Shown here: piece after piece, positions 56,501-64,000 of the stretch
Layout of the letters: each line of letters starts with the position of its first letter
Position numbering within the stretch: the stretch's first letter is position 1
Origin: Distichodus sexfasciatus
Taxonomy: Eukaryota > Chordata > Actinopteri > Characiformes > Distichodontidae
DNA length: 64,000 nucleotides
NCBI GenBank assembly: GCA_032718565.1
Contig: JAVGVS010000562.1
Location: 1-64,000 of the forward strand
Direction of reading: 5' to 3'
Notes under the pieces: model-generated
Seen by the model: the letters and a program-made list of their open reading frames with translations, nothing else
Databases searched by the model: none
What the model was told of the DNA's origin: nothing
Made by a program: the position numbers and the translations under genes

Positions 56501-57987
56501 AAAAGTGTTGAAAACGGCTTGAGACAACCGAAGCATCGTTACACCCTCACATTGCGACTTTGCCTCCACAGATCATGCATGCCTTCTCCGTCGCTCCATT
56601 CGACCAAAACCTGTCGATAGATGAGCGCAGTTTAACTGACGACTCCGCTACGCTGGGAACTCTGGGAGTCTTTCCAGAGAGCATCATTTGTCTGAAGGTA
56701 CAAGAGCTCGCACGAAACGATGAGATCAGATCTGCGACGTTGTTTCTTACCACGTGATTGCTTTTGTTTTCCTGATGCAGGCAGATGAGCCGATTGCAGA
56801 TTATGCAGCAATGGATGATGCATATGAAGGTGAGAAATGTGTGTGTAAAACAAGTCTGACTTTCCGAGGCCAAGTCTTTGCATGATATGGGAATTATTGG
56901 CCGATGCCGATTTTGCCACAAAATAACGCCATGCATTTTAAGACAGAAGCCACGGGCCGTATAAAATGAGGAAATTTGGCGAGAAAAATATCTTGTCTTT
57001 ACGTGCTCAACTCTCCGCCCATGCTCGACTCTGCCTTCATCGTTTATCGGTGTTGGCAGATAACATCGGATATTTGCTTTGCTCAATAATTCCCATATTG
57101 TGCATCCCTACTTCTTATGTGATTATATCAGTCTGATTCCAGATGCTAATATTGGTGTGTTCAGTACTGTTGTAATACAATTTCATGTTTTAATACAAAA
57201 TAAAATTCAAAGTTTACTGTTTTTCCCTGTTTTATATAATGACCATTTTTCTCTTTTACAGTCTCTTTGCCTGAAGAGGGATTTAAAGGTAGGAATAACC
57301 TGTTTGTTTAGTCAGTGTTGCCTAATTTCACCTTCAATTTCAATTTCATCAACCAATTTGACTATGAAAGTGAACGTTAAAATTACCTTCACCGGCATCA
57401 CGATTCGAGTCAGATATCAACGATCCGATTCGTTATGATTTCACGATGCATCCCATCGATTTTTCTACATTACTTCACATCACGCAGATTCGGGCATGGA
57501 TTGCAGATTGTGCAGCCATAGTTACTACCGGGACGTTCTTTTTGACTAAAAATTTTATGCTGCAGCCTGAAAATCACCAAGCAACGTCATTATGATATCA
57601 TCGATTATGGTCTGCCACTGCATTGATGCAGAATCAATCACGTTTGCATTGTGATGCATCATGATTCATTTCAACACCCTTAGATAAAATGAGACTGTTT
57701 CTACATATGCTGATAAAACATGTTTTAGATGTGTAAAACAAGCGGTGTAATCATAGCAGTTGCACATAATGTATCGGCATATGTAACGTTTTGTTCAAAT
57801 TAAGGTTCGACTGATTGTCAGCCGGACGATTATCGGGCCCGATATAATTTTTTTTTCCTTCTGATTATTGATGTCGGTGTTTAATTTTGACCATCACTGA
57901 TTTTGCCCTTAAAAAAACAATATCGGTCAATCTGTAGTTCCACTAAATGTTATTTTTCCTGCAGGTACCGGACTACTAGGACACTGA
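41580..57987 (+). CDS. usp48: Ubiquitin carboxyl-terminal hydrolase 48, complete, 27 coding exons (1036 aa)
   Basis: Nuclear cysteine deubiquitinase (human USP48, 1035 aa, acts on H2A and NF-kB/RelA among others). Coding exons: 41580-41713, 42408-42528, 43327-43468, 43689-43816, 44836-44960, 45486-45594, 46276-46409, 46528-46610, 47352-47531, 47616-47750, 47970-48119, 48418-48618, 49094-49208, 49898-50034, 51785-51856, 52330-52454, 52886-53008, 53460-53521, 53618-53728, 54647-54783, 55219-55325, 55811-55885, 56121-56300, 56572-56697, 56781-56829, 57262-57288, 57965-57987. The Cys box NLGATCYVNTFLQ puts the nucleophile at C98, as in human. The His box is SAYSGHYIA (H348); zinc-type CxxC pairs VCNHCG and CENCQ lie between. 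DUSP-type repeats fill ~450-830, and a ubiquitin-like domain follows near 930-1010 (EKALIVSANQTLKELKIQI). The end EEGFKGTGLLGH matches human exactly. Exon 26 is only 27 bases. Confidence 0.97.
42580..42685. mobile_element. Decayed SINE copy, usp48 intron 2
   Basis: TTATCCAGGGTGACTTACTT matches the body of the SINE at 35690-35896; the rest is strongly diverged. Confidence 0.4.
42773..43261. mobile_element. TIR element (CAGACCCTCCAGG type), usp48 intron 2
   Basis: The left end CAGACCCTCCAGGATTTTG and the right end CAAAATGCTGGAGGGACTG are inverted repeats with few mismatches. The 489-base body (GTTGCGATCACAACTATTAA) recurs at 36205-36583 and partly at 8850-8960. No transposase: non-autonomous. 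Confidence 0.75.
43848..44418. mobile_element. TIR element (TTAGGGCTGTGCGATATG type), usp48 intron 4
   Basis: Starts TTAGGGCTGTGCGATATGAC and ends GGTCATATTGCACAGCCCTAA, TIRs of about 21 bases with two mismatches. Body 571 bases, non-coding. Related copies in this gene lie at 46621-47283 and 50132-51448. Confidence 0.85.
45637..45790. mobile_element. Truncated TIR element, left end only, usp48 intron 6
   Basis: GGGCTGTACGATATGAGGAC followed by AATCGGATGAAG matches the left end of the 43848-44418 family; the right end is missing and another element begins at 45815. Confidence 0.5.
45815..46160. mobile_element. Short TIR element (CTAGGGATGCACGATA type), usp48 intron 6
   Basis: Left end CTAGGGATGCACGATATG and right end CGATATTATCATGCGTCTCT are imperfect inverted copies. 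The body includes GGCTGGGAATATCGAGC and, in the middle, CCTATGTAGTGTACCAAG of the kind seen near 58860-59050. Confidence 0.6.
46621..47283. mobile_element. TIR element starting ~10 bases after the usp48 exon 8 donor
   Basis: GTCTGTGCGATATGAGGATG on the left and GGGATATGAGATGTCAGTCA...TGATCAGCCCCTA on the right resemble the ends of the 43848-44418 family, both more decayed. It occupies nearly the whole intron 8. Confidence 0.6.
47943..47966. repeat. (GT)n tract forming the usp48 exon 11 acceptor region
   Basis: Eleven to twelve GT units followed directly by GAAG and exon 11 at 47970; it replaces a normal polypyrimidine tract. Confidence 0.85.
48788..48910. repeat. Dispersed repeat, copy 3 (short), in usp48 intron 12
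   Basis: Contains CTACAGTTTTTGTGCTAGAA and a diverged form of the ACTCTAAAACATGTGGCC block, matching the left part of the repeats at 27575 and 32012. Confidence 0.65.
50132..51448. mobile_element. TIR element carrying a nested insertion, usp48 intron 14
   Basis: Ends TTAGGGCTGTGCGATATGA and TCATATCGCACAGCGCTG are inverted repeats of the 43848-44418 family. The ~1.3-kb span is about twice the family size because a second, different TIR element (50605-51252) is inserted in it; removing it leaves roughly 670 bases collinear with the other copy (GGCACCTTTGGCATTCC here, GGCACCTTTTGCGTTCC there). Confidence 0.85.
50605..51252. mobile_element. Inner TIR element (GTGACCCTCC), 648 bp, with ATTT duplication
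   Basis: TIRs of about 34 bases differ at one position (GTGACCCTCCACGGC on the left; inverse of the right end GTGACCCTCCAGGGC), continuing AAAACCAGTCGCTTGTCGC in both. ATTT flanks both sides (50601-50604 and 51253-51256), a probable target-site duplication. No transposase frame. The high TIR identity suggests a fairly recent insertion. Confidence 0.9.
52078..52212 (-). mobile_element. 5'-truncated SINE with 10-bp target-site duplication, usp48 intron 15
   Basis: Same family as 9541-9897: on the plus strand an (ATTC)n tract, then ATTATCCGAACCACTTAATC and GACCGGAGCCTATCCCGG. The tRNA-like head is missing. TGGTCAAAAT is found directly on both sides (52068-52077 and 52213-52222), which supports a retrotransposed, 5'-truncated insertion on the minus strand. 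Confidence 0.85.
53798..54520. mobile_element. TIR-type element (GAGATGCACCGATC) with an inserted fragment
   Basis: The left side GAGATGCACCGATCCAGC and TTCCGATACCGATACCTGTG mirrors the right side AGCCACCGATACCCGATCCA and GGACTGATATCTCATCCCCG. The interior holds the 53942-54104 fragment. Non-coding. Confidence 0.5.
53942..54104. mobile_element. Right-end fragment of the GTGACCCTCC element, usp48 intron 19
   Basis: Collinear with 51092-51252 with about a dozen differences: CAGCCAAATTTATTCACAAC, CAGTATAGACCTTCCACTGT, and the terminal GTGGAGGGTCAC. Only the last ~163 bases of the element are present, and they lie inside another repeat (53798-54520). Confidence 0.85.
55180..55216. repeat. (GT)n tract before the usp48 exon 21 acceptor
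   Basis: GT repeats with one GC interruption, ending in GTGTCAG at the exon 21 boundary (55219). Preceded by about 270 bases of nearly pure AT sequence (54890-55170). Confidence 0.85.
56324..56549. mobile_element. Short TIR element (GGGGTGTAAATC), usp48 intron 23
   Basis: Left AGGGGTGTAAATCACGAAAC, right GAAGCATCGTTACACCCTC, inverted ends. The body CACAAAGTCTACTACGATAC and GAGACAATATCGTATC recurs at 61600-61860 and 13820-14233. It begins 24 bases after the exon 23 donor. Confidence 0.65.
56882..57112. mobile_element. Short fold-back element, usp48 intron 25
   Basis: GATATGGGAATTATTGGCCG on the left is mirrored by CAATAATTCCCATATTGTGC on the right; the interior contains CAAAATAACGCCATGCATTT, also present at 32850-32880. 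About 230 bases. Confidence 0.6.
57390..57680. mobile_element. Decayed TIR-type repeat, usp48 intron 26
   Basis: Repeats of CACGATTCGAGTC, CACGATGCATCCCATCGA and GTGATGCATCATGATTC at either end suggest an old inverted-repeat element; the boundaries are unclear. Confidence 0.35.
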
Positions 57988-58680
57988 TAAGAGGTCACGA
58001 TCTGGATCGTCGCTAACGTCTGTGTGAAGAAACAAAGCTTGAATTAGGCTGAGGTGTGAAGGAGGGATGAAGTAGTTATTTTTTTTTTCCTTTCTTGTAT
58101 TATTTTTTCAATTTGTTTTGCTTTGTAACTTAATATTTCCACTCCTTTAAAAGTGTCTGTATTTGCTTTAAATACAGTGTGCTGGGCTTTTAATATTACA
58201 AGATGTTGATGCATTCTGTAAGTGCATATCATGACTGTGAAAAGATACGGGTCGGATACGGACAGCGCTGTCAGCTCAATCCTGAGACCATCCTGTTTTA
58301 TCGTATTTTATTTGCCGGACAGTACATTTTCTGTACAGGTTTCCAGAATATTGCTCTTATTCAACAGTCAAATGGTTACACTGCAGTTTCACTCAGATAA
58401 TACATACGAATGCATGAGCAGCTTCAATATTAAAAAAATGTATGTAAGTGTCTGTTTAGCTATGACAAAAACCCTCACCAAAAATAACTAGTGAAAAGTG
58501 ATGTCTAGAGAGCGCAGAATGAATATATACATATTTGCAGACTGGGATAAAATATACAGCAAATATAGTTTAGACATGTTCTGCTACTACTTGAAATCTA
58601 ATGCAGACGTTTGTGTGAACTATTCTTTTCTGTAAGTCTTTCATATTGGCAATAAAGTTACTTTTTCACATGCTCAGATT
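57988..58680 (+). promoter_or_regulatory. usp48: usp48 3' UTR with polyadenylation signal
   Basis: Non-coding sequence after the usp48 TGA. A canonical AATAAA at 58651-58656 followed by GTTACTTTTT suggests an end near 58675. Confidence 0.65.
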
Positions 58681-58754
58681 CCGTGTTTCTTTCCATGTGT
58701 GGTCTGTGTGTATTCTCTCTTTTAGCTGAATTTCTGGTGGAATCTGCTCGTACT

Positions 58755-58815
58755 TTGGGCGGAGTAAACGGAGTACAGTACGCATGCGCATTACCGTCGC
58801 CATTTTTACCTCCCT
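58755..58815 (+). promoter_or_regulatory. zbtb40: Probable zbtb40 promoter: NRF1-like and YY1-like sites
   Basis: GGGCGGAG (GC-box type, ~58757), CGCATGCGCA at 58781-58790 (NRF1 palindrome core) and CGCCATTTT at 58798-58806 (YY1 core) fall within 60 bases, just after the usp48 polyadenylation signal and upstream of zbtb40. The cluster is typical of TATA-less housekeeping promoters. Motif-based inference. Confidence 0.5.
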
Positions 58816-59132
58816 CTCCTAATTCAATGCTCCCTACACCCTTGATAGTGGACTAATCGTGTGAAAGCGGGTTTTCTTGTCCTATGTAGTGCAATACGTA
58901 TATGTATATAATCACCACGTCAAATAAAGATCCATGTGTTTTTACTAACGGCTCAACGGCTCTCCATGTATCGCCTAGTGCACTAGATAGGGCGCCAAAC
59001 GTCATTTCCTAGAGACCAACTCTAGTGTCCTACATAGGGAGCAGCGCGCTGTTGGCGTGCACGAGAGAGAGCGGAATGTTGTCCAGCGATGGAGTTTAAA
59101 TAAAGCGTCGGATTTTTTGAATAACGCCAAAG
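58815..59132 (+). other. zbtb40: Putative zbtb40 untranslated first exon
   Basis: The sequence ends in GCCAAAG|GTAATG at 59132, a good splice donor, and zbtb40 coding exon 1 has an acceptor (TGTTTCAG) eight bases before its ATG. This implies an upstream non-coding exon. Part of the interval resembles a dispersed repeat (GCACTAGATAGGGCG), so the exon may be shorter. Confidence 0.4.
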
Positions 59133-60575
59133 GTAATGAGGAAGTGGGTTTCTGTCAGTTTTTGCAGGTTTTGTGTCTGTAGTTTTACATCTTTAAAATG
59201 GAGAATTATTTTTGTGTGAAACGTCGTTTTTGCCAAGCTTAGCAGATTAGCTTATGTGGCACATTATGCTACATTAAATTGCCACGTGGGTCACAATTGT
59301 TCATTTTTTTACCTTCAGGTTTCAAGTTTCTTTATTGTCAGTGTATTACATACAGGTTTTCACAAATGCGGGCTTAAAAATGGTATTGAATTAATAAAAT
59401 TACATTCACTCACCCCAACACATCTGTTAACACACATGCACGTCACGTAAACGGTAATTAAATAAATGTTGCACAGAATCATTAACTGTGTGCAATATTG
59501 TCATTTGTCAAGAGGAAGGGGCTTGAAATGGAGTTACAACATTGACATTTCTTTTGAGTTAAATTCACTATGTTTTCACTTTTCAAGTAGACATGAGGCA
59601 CCTTATTAGCTAAAAGTAGTAATAATTGATATTTTTATATTGCATGGCTTCTTTTCACCTCTTCTAATAAAAGCACCGATATTATGTTTCCACAAATAAT
59701 GAGGAAAAATTGTGTTTTCTCTTAACTGTATTGGGGTTACTTTTATAAAGAAATAGATATGTTTATTAATGAACAGGTGGAAGGGCAGGTCTACAAAATT
59801 TCTCTGATTTGTGAAAAGGCCAAAACAGTAGACTAGTCCTGAGAGCTGGTTTTAAGTTGCTCCTCATCTTAATTGGGTTAATAAACTAATTAATTACAAC
59901 ACTCCAATTTGAGTACATATGGTCCCTGAGTAGATCTCCAGTTTTTAAGGGAAAGGACATTCATACGAGTGACATCTCAAACCCTAAACCAAAACCACGC
60001 CAGAATTGGACTGCAGGATACCGGCTCCTCCAGGACACCATTTTTGTGTTGGAGGTGAATAGTTTGCGTACTTAAATCCTTTGGTATACTAATTTGGATC
60101 ACTGCATTCTGACTAAAAACAGTTGCTACTTGTTCACCAACTGTGCTTAAGAAGAAATTTGTTCAATACAACATGCATCCCTTTCGTTAAGATTCTGACA
60201 TTCATTTTAATTTGAGATTTGTTCTTAGGCAAGAACAGAATCTAGTAACGGTGAAGTGCACTCTTTTGCAATCTTTTTTGCATGTTTTTGTACAATATTA
60301 GCTTATTTGGTTGTCTTCAGTTCTTCAGTTGTATAATATTGTGCTGTTTAATTGTTTTAATTTTAAGTAGAAATTTAAGAAAAGAAAACTTTGGCCAATG
60401 AGGCTCATTGGGCGCAACTGTAAAACACTTCACTACTGTAAAGAAAACACAACAATTTGGTGAAAACTGCGTGAGTGTGTTTTACGAAGAAATTTCTTCT
60501 AAGAACGGTTTATGATTCTTATTTGTAAAAAACAAAATTAAAATCCTGTTTCTGTTCCTGTGTTTCAGGTTTACG

Positions 60576-63500
60576 ATGGAACTCCCAAACTACAGCAAAC
60601 AGCTTCTGCAGCAGCTGCAGATGTTACGTAAAGATGGCCATTTTTGTGACTGCACCTTTTTGGTCGGGGCTACGACCCATCCGGCCCACAAAGCGGTCCT
60701 GGCCGCATCCAGCATGCTCTTCAAGTCCCTTTTTGAGGGTTCGGACAGTATCTCCATCGACACGGCGGTGCTGAGCGAGCGGGAGTTCTCCTCGTTGCTG
60801 GACATGGTCTACACGGGTCGTCTCCCTCCGGGAAAACACAACCTCACCCGGGTCATCGCAGCCGCAGACAGCCTGCAGATGTTCGACGTCGCCGTCAGCT
60901 GCAAGAACATTCTGGACGACCTGCTCAAACGGACGCAGGGGCAGCCTCAAGAGACGTTGGCGTCCGGACACGTATCCGGCGTTCCTCAGATTTCGTTGCC
61001 TGGGGAGCTCGAGCATTCTGGAAAACGGGCCGATTGTGCTTCCAAAGGTACCACTAATTTTATGGAGTTCCCTGTAGGGCTGGGCAATCAATCGAAAATT
61101 AATCGAAACATGAATTCAGCTTTTAACCAAGGCTTCTCTATGCCTGGTTAGTTTAATCTAATATAAAATTGTTATCTATATAATGAGTATATATCTTTCT
61201 CACCTCTTGTATTATGCAAAAACCTGACCCATGTGTAATAACGATTTAAACAGACGAGGGTGCAGTAGAGCTGCTGTCCCAAAGGCAAGATGAACTCATG
61301 AAGGTCCTGCAGAACATCCAGCCGTGGATTAAAATCCTTCAAACGTGGGAGAAAGTTGCTGTTGAACAACGACAGGTGAAAACATCCCCTCGCTTTAATT
61401 CACTAACCTTTCTGACATGTAAAGTTCCTCCTTAAGACAGGCTGTGATGATTTTAATCTTGTTTTAAAAGCTAATTTCAGGGTGAAATTGACAGATCACA
61501 TTCCATTGAATTATTCAGTACCACACGAACAGATGGTGTAAATTCAGGAAATGTTAACTCTTTAAAATGTTGTTTTCCTAAAAGAAACACCAGTCTTTTT
61601 AGGGATTTAGAGTTTTATCATGATACCGATATTAAATTGAATCGGTGGACGATTCATCGTCTGCCGATATCACAAAGTCTACTACAATACGTTTTGATTA
61701 GATTCCATTCATGAGCCAGCGACTGATTTGAGACAATATCATATGCTGATTTAACACCATCACTTCCATTTATATCAAATCACAAAAAGCGACTAAAAAA
61801 TCATTTGAACATTTTTGACATTTCATTCTTGAGCTGAAACAGACATTTAAATAAAAAACTGCCTTCTTCTTAACCTCTTGAACTCAATGGACGTGTTTCG
61901 CGTTCATTTTTGTAACCTTTAGTCTCAGACTCATAACTCGCAACAGGAGTGTGTGTGTGTATGTAACTGTTGGAGGATAGTGTTTGACTGCATTCTAGAG
62001 GTCATCTGATCAGGAACATCTCTGGGGCAGACTTCAGCAGTAATAATGATACCAAGGAAGGTCAAATTCAAATTCCGTCTGGAAATAAGCACATATTTTT
62101 ATATTCTAATAAGCCATAGAATGTCCCAGATTGAAAAAACATATAACAGTGGCTATGGAACTTTACCCCACACATTTCTAAAGCTAAGTCTCTACTGAAA
62201 AAATTGTCTTGTAGAAATAAAAGAAAAAAAGTAAAATTTCACTAGGCAAAAACTAGAATTTGCTTATAAAAATGATATCAAGATTTTACTTGTTAGTTTC
62301 ACGTCAAATAATTACATAAATAAGTAGCCCTGGGTCTTCTAAAAAAAACAACATAAGGCATGAATGGCTAGCTTATGGAATTAAAATGTTATAGCCCAAT
62401 AAATAAAGGGATACAAGAACGCTCAAAAATGACCCAGAGTTCAAAGGATTAAATGAAAACAGTTAAAAACAGTTTATATGTTTAATATAAAGTGAAGTTA
62501 CAAAGATGAAGTGATGCATGATCTCTGATTGATGTGTTCATTTTTGATTAATGACATGGTCTCGCTGATCACTGATTTGAAAATCTGCATTAATTCACAA
62601 TTAATATTTTACCTCCGCTACGATTGCTAACCGATTGTTGTTGTTTAGTGGTTTTGTATTCTGTTTTCTTTGTGATAGTTTTAAGGGGACTGTACAAGAA
62701 CGCAGGAAAGTATTAACAGAATTAATTGGTTTTAACCATTAGAGAATTTAAAGGTAATTGAAATAACTGTCGTGACTTGTCAAGCCCCACTGATTTGGCG
62801 TACCTTCTGTGTTAAAATGACGTCTTTTAACCTCACTTCAGATGCTGCTGGAATGCTTTGATGGGAATCCAGGTGCCGATGTGATTTTCGAGCGCGTTCT
62901 GGATCACGTTACAAATCGGCGTCTCACGGCTCAGACCTTCATCGTGGTCCTGGACCAGTTTCAGGGTCTAAAGTCTGATCTGGAGTCAGTGCTGATGGAG
63001 CAGAGAGAGCCTGAACCTAAAGGTAAAATTAAGAAAAATGAAGAGAGCAGTAATCTGTTTTGCCAGCCTGACTACATTAGTTGCTCTTTTTAGATTTAGG
63101 TTTTTGCTCATTTATCAGAGACCTAAAAATGAGACTGTAATTAAGAGTGTATTTTAATACATTTATTTAGTTTTCAGTTTTATATAATGTTATTTTATGT
63201 TGGGGCTGTAATCATTAGTTTTTTTGAAAAGTGCATTTTATATTATTTATTTACCCAGAATTTAAAATTAAATTACACTTTTGAAACACAATTTTAAAAA
63301 ATTAAACACTTTGAAAAGTGTGTTTTATATTTTATTTAGCACTTTTTAAATCCCTTGGTTTTGAAAAGTGTGTTTTATATTTTATTTAGCACTCTTTTAA
63401 TAATTTAATCATGTTTTATATTTGCCCTAAAATTCTAAATAAGGCTAAAAATGATCACATATTAATGAGTACTATTTATTTTTGAGTAAATAATTTTAAA

Positions 63501-63760
63501 TAACTGGTCATTATATACACTATCAATGCATTGCATTTGCAGAAAATGTGCTTTATTGTGATATAGATAGTACAGATGGAATGCATTTTGACGCTCATGT
63601 CTCCTTTTTTATCGCAGGGGAAACAGTATCTGACATGACAATGTCTTCTGAGCATGTGGAGAACAATGCTGCAAAACTGACCGACATCAGCGCTGCTGGA
63701 GACGCATCAGAGCTGCTGAAATGTGCAGTGGAAAAATGCAGTAATGAAGCTTTGAAAGAG
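60576..63760 (+). CDS. zbtb40: Zinc finger and BTB domain-containing protein 40, 5' part (first 306 aa)
   Basis: BTB/POZ zinc-finger protein, presumed nuclear transcription regulator. Coding exons in the window: 60576-61047, 61254-61375, 62842-63022 and 63618-63760 (last donor GAG|GTTTGG tentative); phases are consistent. The N-terminus MELPNYSKQLLQQLQML and the BTB core (HFCDCTFLVG, AHKAVLAASSMLFKSLFEG, LDMVYTGRLPPGKHN, ADSLQMFDVAVSCKN) agree with human ZBTB40 rather than other ZBTB members. The BTB domain spans ~1-125. The following exons encode helical, Glu/Lys/Leu-rich segments (ELMKVLQNIQPW, MLLECFDGNPGADVIFERVL). The C2H2 zinc fingers, expected far downstream, are beyond the window, so the gene is cut by the window edge and not truncated biologically. 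Confidence 0.92.
61600..61860. mobile_element. Decayed TIR-type repeat, zbtb40 intron
   Basis: Shares CACAAAGTCTACTACAATAC, GAGACAATATCATATGCTGA and CATTTTTGACATTTCATTC-type blocks with the copy at 13820-14233. Non-coding. Confidence 0.5.
63305..63402. repeat. Tandem duplication, ~50-bp unit x2, zbtb40 intron
   Basis: TTGAAAAGTGTGTTTTATAT followed by TTTATTTAGCACT occurs at 63311-63346 and again at 63361-63396, separated by a short spacer. Confidence 0.8.
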
Positions 63761-64000
63761 GTTTGGCAATTTGTGTTTCAGATGTCACTGGTTTGAAGAT
63801 CCATTATTGCCGCTTCCTTTGTACGAGACATATTATTATCCATCCATCCATAACAGCAGTATTATTATTATTAAAACTCGTTTAAAGTATATTATTATAA
63901 TAATATCATTTTAACCTCTAAAGTTAATGAAGAAATTAATAACCTTGTGACAGATTAATGGTGCACCCAATGTTTGGCCTTAAAAGATTTCGTTGTTCCA

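Larger units (their letters stand above)
57988..60575. other. usp48 3' UTR to zbtb40 start codon
   Basis: After the usp48 3' UTR (to ~58680) the stretch holds a probable zbtb40 promoter near 58755-58810, a putative untranslated first exon ending at 59132, and a 1.4-kb intron with a LINE/SINE-like tail near 59325-59450. No additional gene seen. Confidence 0.55.

Noticed and set aside
56547..57086. 179-codon minus-strand frame across usp48 exons 24-25
   Set aside because: Runs through two usp48 exons and an intronic fold-back element; composition-driven, no recognisable domain.
60624..61091. 155-codon antisense frame over the zbtb40 BTB exon
   Set aside because: Shadow of the BTB-encoding exon; no homology of its own.

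Overview
The window is vertebrate nuclear DNA, almost certainly from a ray-finned (teleost-like) fish. Coding regions are split into short exons with GT-AG introns, the intergenic DNA is AT-rich, and it is packed with tRNA-derived SINEs, short terminal-inverted-repeat (TIR) elements and CA/GT microsatellites. The species cannot be fixed from the sequence. Every protein-coding gene I can support is a known vertebrate gene, and I could reconstruct exon boundaries with consistent reading phase for each.

Layout: (1) 1-12.2 kb holds no recognisable gene; it contains diverged dispersed repeats, a cytosine/guanine-skewed minisatellite (4.94-5.56 kb) and an intact SINE with a 12-bp target-site duplication (9.54-9.90 kb). 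(2) 12.2-20.1 kb, plus strand: netrin-4 (ntn4), 10 coding exons, 651 aa. (3) 20.1-23.3 kb: ntn4 3' UTR, a ~22-bp minisatellite of about 38 units, and the 3' side of the convergent gene chchd4. (4) 23.3-25.3 kb, minus strand: chchd4 (Mia40), 3 exons, 156 aa. (5) 25.3-30.7 kb: gene-free, repeats only. (6) 30.7-38.5 kb, minus strand: ldlrad2, 5 exons, 391 aa (signal peptide, CUB-like region, LDLa, transmembrane segment, Cys-rich tail). (7) 38.5-41.6 kb: divergent intergenic stretch with a LINE reverse-transcriptase remnant and an inverted SINE pair. (8) 41.6-58.7 kb, plus strand: usp48, 27 coding exons, 1036 aa, introns heavily colonised by TIR elements including a clean nested insertion. (9) 58.7-64.0 kb, plus strand: the 5' part of zbtb40 (BTB domain and following exons), which runs off the window.

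The genes are functionally unrelated: basement-membrane signalling (ntn4), mitochondrial intermembrane-space oxidative folding (chchd4), a cell-surface receptor-like protein (ldlrad2), a nuclear deubiquitinase (usp48) and a BTB zinc-finger factor (zbtb40). What links them is neighbourhood: ldlrad2, usp48 and zbtb40 are also neighbours on human 1p36.12, whereas the human NTN4 and CHCHD4 genes are on other chromosomes, so the gene-free 25.3-30.7 kb stretch sits at a junction between blocks. I found no new molecular system; the least ordinary signals are the nested and inverted repeat structures and a few lineage features in the proteins.
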